From an uncultured Ruminococcus sp. (GTDB lineage Bacteria; Bacillota; Clostridia; Oscillospirales; Acutalibacteraceae), in NCBI GenBank assembly GCA_902768825.1, contig CACXMR010000001.1:44361-108360 (forward strand): a stretch of DNA of 64,000 nucleotides. Reading direction: 5' to 3'. Of the stretch, positions 1-8,400 are shown in pieces. The position numbers and the translations under genes are program-made. The notes below the pieces were generated by a model that ran no database searches, was not told the DNA's origin, and worked only from the letters and a program-made list of their open reading frames with translations. Position 1 is the first letter of the stretch, and each line of letters begins with the position of its first letter.

Positions 1-849
1 TCTGGCTGCCCGACCTTGTGATATTTATGGAAGCAGCCGTGTCGCTGAGCGTTGCCATCGTATATATCAAGTATCTTCTTCCTATGGAAAGGGTGGCGAT
101 GGTCTCCTATCTTGTGCTGCCCATGATAGCCATTATTATTTCGGAATTTCTTTACAGCTTCCCATGCACGAATATCGCCGTCGTTATTTCCACGATAATA
201 CTGTTTGTCTCTTATGAAGCCTATTATGCCCAGTATCTTGTGGAGCAGCAAAAAAGGATCAGCGAAGAAAGGCTCCGTCTCGTCAACCATCAGATGCAGC
301 CGCATTTCATTTTCAACACGCTGTCTCTGATTCGTTATCAATGCCTTAATGCGCCGGAAAAGGCCGCCGAGACCATAAACGATTTTTCCGATTATCTCAG
401 AAGCACTACCGACCTTATGCTGGAAACAGAGTGCATCTCCTTTGAAAGAGAGCTGGATATCGTAAAAAACTACATCCGCATACAGAAAAAAAGATTTGAG
501 GACGAGCTGAGCACTGAGTATCATATCAGTGACACTGATTTTGACGTACCGCCATACGCCGTGCAGACGATGGTGGAAAATGCCGTTCAGCACGGGATCA
601 GGGACGGCAATTCAGGCAAGGGCACTGTGATTATTACCACAAAGAAAATAAAAAAGCTGCATATCATTACCATAGAAGATAACGGCTGCGGCTTTGATAC
701 GTCCATATTGGAAAAAAAGGGCAAAAAAAAATATCGGCATTAAAAACACCGCCCAAAGAATCGAAGTAATGTGCAAGGGAACGCTGACGGTTGAGAGCAC
801 TCCCGGAACAGGAAGAAAGGTAACCATAACTATACCATCGGATTATTAA
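1..849 (+). pseudogene. LytS-type sensor histidine kinase, 5' end outside window, frameshifted
   Basis: The reading frame is open to the left edge, so the gene starts upstream. It shows several hydrophobic segments and then the phospho-acceptor motif QMQPHFIFNTL, typical of the LytS/YesM kinase family. A HATPase domain follows with an N box (ENAVQHG) and a G1 box (EDNGCGFD). The frame ends at 743, but removing one A from the run of nine at 723-731 lets it continue as KNIGIKNTAQRIEVM and on through GTGRKVTITIP to TAA at 847-849. That restores the missing G2 part of the ATP site. The kinase is therefore either broken, rescued by slippage on A9, or affected by a homopolymer error. The response regulator begins 13 bp downstream and is its likely partner. 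The family is clear; the activity of this copy is not. Confidence 0.8.
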
Positions 850-861
850 CGGAGAATGACA

Positions 862-1656
862 ATGGAAATATTGATCGCAGATGACGAAAAATTCATCAGA
901 GAAGAATTGAAAAATACCATCGAAAGGCTCAGTCCCGGAAACAGCTATTATCTGGCCAGGAGCTTTGATACCGCACTGGAGGAAATGAAAAGCCATAATA
1001 TTGATATTGCCTTTTTGGATATCAGGATGCCCGGAAAAACAGGCCTTGACCTTGCAAGGGCAATCAAGATCATCAAGCCCGATATCAATATCATTATCGT
1101 GACGGCCTATGCGGATTATGCCCTGGAAGCGCTCAGGCTTTATGTCAGCGGATACATACTCAAGCCCTTCCGGGACAGAGATATCGAGGAAGCACTCAAT
1201 AATCTGAGAAGGCCTTTAGGTGACACGAATACACTTGCATCCAAGCCCATCTGTGCCCAGTGCTTCGGCAATTTTGAATTATTCTTTAACAACAAGCCCA
1301 TAAGCTTTTCACGTCAGAAGGAAAAGGAGCTGCTTGCCTATCTGATCTGCCTTAACGGCTCGGCAGCAAGCAGAGGTGAGATCTGCGCCTATCTGTTTGA
1401 GGGTGAGGACTCGGAAAAGAAGAATAACGAATACCTTAAAAAGATCATTTACACACTGAGAAAGGATCTGTCACGTCTCGGCATCGAGGGCCTGCTTATC
1501 CACAGCAGGAATTCATATTCCATCAATACCGAGATGATAGAATGTGATTACTTCGACCACCTCTCGAACCGCAGCCAAAAAAGGGATCAGGATATCCTGA
1601 GCTCAGGATTCATGAACCAATACAGCTGGGCCGAGATGTATAGATGTACACTTTGA
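862..1656 (+). CDS. Response regulator with REC and SARP/OmpR-like winged-helix domain
   Basis: The protein is 264 aa. Residues 1-120 are a receiver domain (start MEILIADDE, phospho-acceptor Asp in LDIRMPG, then TAY and the KPF lysine). Residues about 130-250 look like the winged helix of SARP/Trans_Reg_C regulators, with a hydrophobic core strand, KEKELLAYLI, and YLKKIIYTLRKDL. The start at 862 is chosen because GGAG at 851-854 lies 7 bp upstream; the in-frame ATG at 856 is too close. It follows the kinase gene directly, so the two form a two-component pair. Its targets are unknown. The direct-repeat promoters of the surface genes in this window fit the binding style known for SARP proteins, but that link is inference. 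Confidence 0.85.
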   Translation: MEILIADDEKFIREELKNTIERLSPGNSYYLARSFDTALEEMKSHNIDIAFLDIRMPGKTGLDLARAIKIIKPDINIIIVTAYADYALEALRLYVSGYILKPFRDRDIEEALNNLRRPLGDTNTLASKPICAQCFGNFELFFNNKPISFSRQKEKELLAYLICLNGSAASRGEICAYLFEGEDSEKKNNEYLKKIIYTLRKDLSRLGIEGLLIHSRNSYSINTEMIECDYFDHLSNRSQKRDQDILSSGFMNQYSWAEMYRCTL

Positions 1657-1674
1657 AATTTATCATAAGCAAAA

Positions 1675-1711
1675 ACTGCCGCAGTATCAAAAGCTGCGGC
1701 AGTAGTTTTTT
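1675..1711. terminator. Bidirectional rho-independent terminator
   Basis: A perfect 10-bp stem (ACTGCCGCAG with CTGCGGCAGT) encloses a 9-base loop. It is followed by a T run on the plus side and preceded by an A run that serves the minus side. It lies between the convergent response regulator and STAS genes. Confidence 0.9.
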
Positions 1712-2006
1712 ATTCTATATCAAAGACATCGGTAAGCCCCGTCATATCAAAAATATCCATTATGACATCGTTGACATGGATGAACTTCATCTTGCCCTGC
1801 TTGTCCATAATTTTCTGTGCATTCATCAGCTCACGCAGGCCTGCCGAAGAAAGGTATCTGAGCTTTTTCAGGTCAAAAACAAGCCCAGTGACTCCCCCGA
1901 TGTTTTCCTTGAGAAATTCGCTGAATTCAGGCATCGTTGTGGTGTCAATGCGCCCCTCCGGACTGACTGTCAGCTTGCTTCCGTCTTTTGCAGATTTGAT
2001 TTCAAT
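1710..2006 (-). CDS. STAS-domain anti-sigma factor antagonist (SpoIIAA/RsbV-like)
   Basis: A single STAS domain of about 98 aa. The loop YLSSAGLRELMNA carries the serine that is phosphorylated in SpoIIAA/RsbV proteins. In the known partner-switch scheme the unphosphorylated form frees a sigma factor from its anti-sigma kinase; here the kinase and phosphatase are encoded directly upstream. Start choice is unusual. A clean AAGGAG (about 2015-2020) overlaps the upstream stop and sits 8 bp before an ATT codon at 2006. The only conventional in-frame start, TTG at 2039, has no ribosome site. An ATT start is therefore proposed. No sigma factor gene is nearby, so the output may be a non-sigma target. 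Confidence 0.85.
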   Translation of the reverse strand: MEIKSAKDGSKLTVSPEGRIDTTTMPEFSEFLKENIGGVTGLVFDLKKLRYLSSAGLRELMNAQKIMDKQGKMKFIHVNDVIMDIFDMTGLTDVFDIE

Positions 2007-2019
2007 TTTAGTGACTCCT

Positions 2020-2415
2020 TTACAGTTTCTTTTTTGCAATCAGAATATTCTGGCCGTTTTTATTTTCATAGCTGAGATTATCCATCGTATTCCTGACAAT
2101 GAACATTCCGAGACCGCCGATGGGTCTGTCGTCAAAGGGAACATCGATATCAGGCTCCTTTGCGGTTAACGGATCAAAGGGCTTGCCGTCATCCGTAAAG
2201 GTCAGGGTTATGGTGTTGTCCTCGTCTTTGGAAAAGCTGACACGAATAAAGCTTGCCCCCGAATATCTGACGATGTTTCCGCATATCTCATCGACAACGA
2301 TCTCTATCTTCATCATCGTTTTTATGGGGCAGCCGGATTCTTCCAGTCTGCTGCAGACAAAGTCATCGATCTTGTGGAGATTTTTAACCGATGCGCCCAC
2401 CTCGAATTCATCCAT
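2020..2415 (-). CDS. Anti-sigma serine kinase, RsbW/SpoIIAB-like ATPase
   Basis: The protein is 131 aa with one GHKL-type ATPase fold. It has an N box (EIVVDEICGNIVRYSG), a G1 box (TFTDDGKPFDP) and a G2-like segment (PIGGLGMFIVRNTMD). This class phosphorylates the STAS partner on serine and often sequesters a sigma factor. The start at 2415 has GAGGTGG upstream and overlaps the end of the SpoIIE-like gene by 8 bp, which suggests translational coupling. The order phosphatase, kinase, STAS is a complete partner-switch set. Confidence 0.85.
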   Translation of the reverse strand: MDEFEVGASVKNLHKIDDFVCSRLEESGCPIKTMMKIEIVVDEICGNIVRYSGASFIRVSFSKDEDNTITLTFTDDGKPFDPLTAKEPDIDVPFDDRPIGGLGMFIVRNTMDNLSYENKNGQNILIAKKKL

Positions 2416-3953
2416 ATTCAGCCACCTCTGTTCCCTTGTATTCAAGGCACAGCATCGTCAGATCGTCATACTGCGGTGCGTCCTGAACAAAGTCGTCTAC
2501 GGACCTTCTTACTTGGGAGAGTATCTCCTTTGGAGTGCCGTTTTGAGCTCTGCGCAGGGCTTCAAGCATTCGATCTGTTCCGAAGAGCTCCTCCTTTGCA
2601 TTGGTGGCTTCCACGACGCCGTCGGTATAGAGGAAAAGCTTTGACCCCTTTGTGAGGGTCAGCTCATAGGTCCTGTATTTTACCATATCCATATAGCCCA
2701 CCATGAGACCATGCTTATCCTTATAAAGCTCAAAGCTGCCGTTGGGTTCCTTAAGAGCAGGCTGCTCATGTCCGGCATTTGCGGCTGTAAGTATGCCTGT
2801 TTTTACGTCAAGTATTCCCAGCCATACAGTCACAAACATTCCCTCACGGTTGTTTTGACATATCTGATAATTCGTTTTTTCAAGGGCGGCCTTGGGATCC
2901 TTTGTCATCAGAGTATAATTCTTCAGCATAATCTTGGACGACATCATAAACAGCGCCGCAGGCACACCCTTTCCCGAAACATCCGCCATTACCAGCCCCA
3001 GGCGGTGGTCATCAACCATAAAGAAATCATAAAAGTCCCCGCCGACCTCCTTCGCAGGATCCATTGAAGCGTAAATATCAAATTCTTTTCTGTCCGGGAA
3101 CGCAGGATATTCGCTCGGCAGCATATCCTCCTGTATCTTTGTCGCCAGAGACAGCTCCGTGTCAAGCCTTGTTACCTCCGCCTTCTGCTTTTCATATTCC
3201 TCGGATTTTATTCTGAGTATGGACAAAAGAAGATATGTTGTAACAATGACCGTAGCCCACATAATGAAGGGATAATCCGGGAACACGGCCTTTAGCACAG
3301 CAGCCACAATGGGAGCGGCTATATAGACCCACATGGCAATGAGCAGCTTCCTGTCAAAGCTTTTGCGGTATTTCACAAGCAGTATGCCGTCCAAAAGCAG
3401 CATGGCGCGGGAGATATATTGGATATGAAGTAGAGATTTCCCTGTATAAAATTGATGAAGATAAGCCCATTCCCGAGCTCTAAAATCGGAAAGGTATAAT
3501 ACATTCCCGTAAACTGAGAAACGATGAGCAATATGATATTGATTCCCAGCAATGCGGAAAAGATGGCAAGACAGGACTTCTTCATTTTCTTTATGCCCGT
3601 ATTATTGAGGATAAACACCGAAATGACAAAAACAATGACTCCCGACATCAGGAACTCCGCAAAGCTTATAACAGGAAGAATAAACCTAAGACTGTTCCAG
3701 CGAAACTCCAGCAGAACCTCCCTTAAAAATGAGAGGTGAGATATACAATAACGGAAGCCGAAATGGTCAAAAAAAAGCGCCGGATATTCTTAGGATAAAG
3801 AGAATTTCTTGACTGCGAAATGCACATGATGCAGGCGCCGATACCGATAGGAATAAGAAAAAGAGTAAGATAAAACAATAGTCTCGGAAGATCGGTGTGG
3901 ATCAAAGATTCCCAGCTGCTAAAGCTTTCTTCATTCACGACATAGTCCCCCAT
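2408..3953 (-). pseudogene. Membrane SpoIIE-type PP2C phosphatase, two frameshifts in membrane part
   Basis: The C-terminal 330 aa are intact. They contain a short coiled coil (about 75-90) and a full PP2C/SpoIIE domain (GGDFYDF, DVSGKGVPAALFM, YTDGVVEA), the class that dephosphorylates STAS proteins. The N-terminal half is a multi-helix membrane domain lying in two other frames. From ATG 3953 (AAGGAGG 8 bp upstream) the frame stops at 3723; adding one T to the T5 run at 3725-3729 carries it on as LREVLLEFRWNSLRF. A second break near 3404-3414 is an extra AT in an ATATAT tract, whose removal joins NIS to RAMLLLDG. As written, only a soluble fragment starting at about 3403 could be made. Two errors or two real lesions are both possible. 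Confidence 0.8.
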
Positions 3954-4070
3954 TGGCACGGCCTCCTTATCATAAGCTTTTGTCCCATATTATTATATCA
4001 TATAAACTGCCACAAATGAAGAGACAAATCAGCAATTTGCAGTGTAATTTCCGGATAACCGAGGCACAGC

Positions 4071-4110
4071 AAAAAACAGCAGGGCAGCGTTTTTATGCGA
4101 GCTCTGCTGT
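4071..4110 (-). terminator. Rho-independent terminator after the PrsW-like gene
   Basis: On the minus strand ACAGCAG pairs with CTGCTGT and a run of six T follows. It closes the long surface-protein transcription unit and separates it from the SpoIIE-like gene. Confidence 0.75.
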
Positions 4111-4121
4111 CTTATTATCAT

Positions 4122-4772
4122 TCAGCTTTGCGATTTTGCGTTTTTCTTTCTGTAATTCATCACCATGGCGACGACCAGCGGAATGTAGGTGACCGCCGGC
4201 AGGAAGAAGCCAAAGTATTTCATGCTTTCCGACTGAACAAGCATATTGAATATGCCGTGATAGGTTATGGCAATCAGAAGAAGAGAGATGGTTCCGCAGT
4301 AAAACAGCTTTTTCTTCTTCTTAACGAAGCTCATGCCAAAGCCTACCGCCGCAGTACAGATGCCGTGCATAAGCGCCGTAGAAAAGCCTCTGACCAGCGC
4401 CCAGCTTATTGTAACATCCGTTGACGCCTGTGTAAGGATGTAGGTGTTTTCAAACAGGGCAAAGCCTAGTCCCACTGCAAAGGACGCCGTAAGCAGACGT
4501 TCCTTTTCGTCAGTAAACAGAAAGGCATAGATCAGCACGGGCAATGCCTTTACTATCTCTTCCGTGGCAGGAGTTATGGTAGTCGTCACCATAAGAATGT
4601 CGTTATCAAGCAGCCTGAGAAACAGTCCGTTTACCTCCGAAACAAACAGGGCAGTGCACATGCCGATAAGCATGAATATCATTATGCTTCGGGATGTCTT
4701 TTTTATCAAGGGGAGACTGAGCATCAATGGAGCGACCATGCAGATAAACAGAATATAGATCATGTTCTCCAT
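4122..4772 (-). CDS. PrsW-family intramembrane metalloprotease
   Basis: The protein is 216 aa with about seven membrane segments. The family's conserved sites are visible: the EE pair in PATEEIVKALPV, the glutamate in FALFENTYIL, a histidine in ALMHGICTAAVGFG, and the histidine in TYHGIFNML. PrsW enzymes are known to cut membrane anti-sigma factors in some Firmicutes; the substrate here is not visible. The start overlaps the preceding gene's stop by 13 bp, with a GGGGG site 8 bp upstream. It is the last gene of the unit that begins with the 802-aa surface protein, so a role in processing or sensing those proteins is a reasonable inference. Confidence 0.8.
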   Translation of the reverse strand: MENMIYILFICMVAPLMLSLPLIKKTSRSIMIFMLIGMCTALFVSEVNGLFLRLLDNDILMVTTTITPATEEIVKALPVLIYAFLFTDEKERLLTASFAVGLGFALFENTYILTQASTDVTISWALVRGFSTALMHGICTAAVGFGMSFVKKKKKLFYCGTISLLLIAITYHGIFNMLVQSESMKYFGFFLPAVTYIPLVVAMVMNYRKKNAKSQS

Positions 4773-5425
4773 TTCTTCAACCCCCTTACGATGAACGGCA
4801 TCATCGCCGCTGAGATAAGACCTGTTATGATGCAGCTTATAAGAGTAATCACGGCATTGTCACGGCTCAGACCGAAGCACTCCATATAGACCGAGGCCGA
4901 GTAGATCAGCACCAGAAAATTATAGGGGCGCAGACACTTTACAACGCCGAAATCCACATCGGGAAAGATCAGATGCTTTAGGTTGAAGTAGGTGCTAAGG
5001 GACGCAAAGACCGTCATAACACCGCCGAGTATCTTCCACATCATGCTGATATCGGCCGTCAGGAAAAGCAGGACATAAAGCACAATAAACGCCAAAGGGG
5101 CAGCAAGGGCTATCAGTCGGTATTTCCTGAAGGTCTTTGAGCCGTCATCAAGAAGGGAATCCAGGGTTCCGAAATTGCTTGAAAAGAAGAACATGAAGCT
5201 GCCGGCGATTCCGAAAAAACCAAGCTGTACGCTGCCCGTAATAAATCCCGTTGTCAGAAGACGCACAATATAGAACAGTCTTCCGAAGGCGTTACAACCG
5301 AGAGCCAGGGTTATCATCTGGGCATAGGTCGCCTTTCTGGGACGAAAGTAATGTATTCCGCCGTAGATAAACCCGAATAACGAGCATACAAAGCCGATGA
5401 TGTTTGCAGTAAGATAAAGATTCAA
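4760..5425 (-). CDS. Membrane protein of unknown function
   Basis: The protein is 221 aa with about seven predicted membrane helices and no domain I recognise. Charged loops are short and there is no signal peptide beyond the first helix. It starts at TTG 5425, with AAGGAGG 8 bp upstream, only 19 bp after the stop of the giant 1727-aa protein, so the two are almost certainly co-transcribed. Its end overlaps the PrsW-like gene. The topology resembles 7TM sensory modules, but no diagnostic motif was seen. Confidence 0.7.
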   Translation of the reverse strand: MNLYLTANIIGFVCSLFGFIYGGIHYFRPRKATYAQMITLALGCNAFGRLFYIVRLLTTGFITGSVQLGFFGIAGSFMFFFSSNFGTLDSLLDDGSKTFRKYRLIALAAPLAFIVLYVLLFLTADISMMWKILGGVMTVFASLSTYFNLKHLIFPDVDFGVVKCLRPYNFLVLIYSASVYMECFGLSRDNAVITLISCIITGLISAAMMPFIVRGLKKWRT

Positions 5426-5444
5426 AATGCAAACCTCCTTTGAA

Positions 5445-8400
5445 TTATTTTACGTTTAACAAATAGCCGATATCATCGTACTCATCGATATATCCTCCGG
5501 TGATCTCGGCGGAGGGCTTTACGCTGCCGTCCTCACGCTGAGCGAACATGGAAATACGGTTTTCGCTTGTGCGGTAATCACTGTCAAACTTTATTGCGCC
5601 TTCGTTGAGGTCGATATGCTGCTTATTGTTGCTTTGCATGATATATTCCCAGCGCAGTAAATTTGACTGTTCCGAGGTAGACGCTTCCACATCCTCCGAA
5701 TAGGGTACACGGTCATACTTTGAAAAAGCGATCTTTGTTAGCGGAGCAGAAAAATAATTATTCGGCATTGATGAGAGGATAGCCCGTTTATCGGTTTTTG
5801 CACGTTCATTATATTCCTTTGCCCCATAGGGGGTTGCGTAGTACATATAGATCTCAGGTCCTGTTGTGCCTTCGTTAAGGTTTACGCCAGACATCTTGTT
5901 GGTCTTTTTGTCAACAACGACAACGGGAGCATAATATATCTGATAGCGCTGGGACACAAAGCCTTCGGGTTTATAAGGCTCATCTACGGTGCATACGATA
6001 TCATATATTGCCTGACTGAGCTGATAAGCTCTTTCCGCTGCTTTTGCTTCGTCAGTGTTTTTCATGCGTATTGCTTTTTCGTTGAGCATATAGCTGCGGT
6101 AGCCGAAGTAAACAGCATTGCCCCCTGCATCTTCATTCAGATTGATATCGCAGTATTCTGTGCAGCCCTGCTCAAGGAGCTTCAGCTTTGCAGAAGCTTT
6201 GTCAGAGCCGGAAGCGGCATAGATCTTGTTGAAATAAACCTGATCGCCGTTTTCAAAGGCGGCACGGATAAAGGTCTTCATGGTGGTATCGCCGTAAAGC
6301 ACTGCTTTGGAATCACTGGTATCCGCCTTGTCTGTCACAAGTGCAGTTGCCTGTCTTGACTTGAACGGTTCGGAGCCTGCGGTGATATGGGTGATGGGTC
6401 TGCCGGGGCTTACACCCATATTATAGGAATAATACAGGAAATAGCTGTTTCCGTTAGACATCCTTATGGGTGAGCTATTGCTTGCACAATAGTAGGTCGC
6501 ACCGTCAACAACAAGCTGATTTGGTACTGCCTTGTCAGGAGAGGATTTATAGAGCATGATGCCCCTTATGGCTTCCTCCTCCTTGTCTGTCCTCGCAACA
6601 CTGATGTATGCTGCCGGCTGATCCTCCGCAGGCTCGATCTCCAGTCTGCCATTGCTGTCTTTGCGGCTATACCATGCCTTGTCCTGATCGGCAGCCACGT
6701 TTACAGGGATGACCTCGTCAGAGCCTGCCGCTGTTGCCGCAATAAGAGCATTGATATCAACCACCTTGTCAAATTCCTTTAGCTTGTCTTCGTCATCTGT
6801 CTTTGCGTCCTTGCGTGAGCACTGTCCCACAAAGATGCGTGAGATATACTTTTTATAGACAACGGTATTTCTGAAATAGATATAAAGCGGAGTACCGGCT
6901 TCAAACTTATCGTTTTCATCGCTTGTCCAATTGGGATAGGCAATGTTAAAGGGTTCTGTTTCGTTAGGATACATGAGGTCCTGTACGGAGGTGAATACTC
7001 CCTGAGCCTTTTTTCCGCTGAGAGTCCTTTCGTCGGTGACATCTATGCTGAGAGTGCCGCTGACTGCTTCTTCAAGGGGAGCTTCTTCCTCTTCCTCGTC
7101 AGTTGACTGGGATTCTTCCTCTTGGTCGTTAGTCCGGGACCCTCCATCATCGTCATAATCCCACGACTGCTCATCATCGTCATAATCCCACGACTGCTCA
7201 TCATCGTCATAATCCCACGATTCTTCCTCATCGTAGGTGGTCTGGGATTCTTCCTTTTCCTCAGTAGTCTGAGGTGTTTCCCCGTTACTGACGGTAGCGT
7301 TATGAGGTGTGGAGGATATGATAACATCGTCAAGGGTCAGGGGCTTTTTCCCCTCAGTATATCCGCTTACATAAAGACCGGTAGGAATAAATGCGGTTTT
7401 TTGACGATAAGACAGGAAATTAGAGAGATAATCCTCGGTATAGCCCTTGGGCACCTTTTCGTTCTTACCCAGCAGACCTGTGGTAGTCATATAAGCGTTT
7501 TCCGGCGAGATTCCTCTCACCACATAACGTCCCTGTGTCGTGCGCTGAACCACAACACTTACAGAAGTATAGTTTATGCTCTTGTCGGCTGCCCCTGACG
7601 GCGCACCCTGATATGACGTGGCCTTGGACATGGTGTAAGGGAGATTGGGAGAATTGACGGTGCCGCGGAAAGCCGCAATGCCGTAGAGTGCCCGATAGGG
7701 ATTATAGCTCCAGGTATAGCAAAGGTGCAGATATTTTTGATTGCTGTCGATCACATAGCCCTTGAAGTTAAACGACTTGGCAAGATTGAGGTCTTCAAGG
7801 ACTGTAGCATTCGGAACAGTCTTGAGCTTTTGCACCAGTTGGTTAAAATGCGCCGATGTCCCGATATCAAATCTTCCTTCGTTTTCGGAATCCGTACCAA
7901 AGGCAAAATAAATCTCCGAAAGATATTTTGTTTCGCTGTCATAGGTCATTTCCGGCTCATAGTATAGATAACAATCGGTATTTTCCCATGTATGATCTGT
8001 TTCGGTGTAGTATCCGGTATATTCAAAGGGATAAACATGCTTTCTGCCGGGAAGATATGCTTCTGAACCCTGCTTGTTATAGCGGGTGGTGTTGAAGTTA
8101 TAAACGAGACCGCTGAAGGTAGTCACTGCTTCCCAGCCGTCTTCTGCGTCGGAGAAATCTTTTACAAGATGGAGCTTGCCCACCTCGATGGGAGTCCCTG
8201 CTTTTTCATTGCGGGTGATGAACAGTCCGTCAAGATTCTGGGGATACTCGCTGTTTTCCTCCTTGCTTGTGGCAGGAAAGCCCAAGGTGCCTGCACAGCC
8301 GTAGGTGATATCTCCAAACTGTATCTGTCCGCTGGGAGTAAAGGTGGCAACACGGATATCCCTGATCGCCTGCTTGGGATCGTTAGTAATGGAATAGCCG

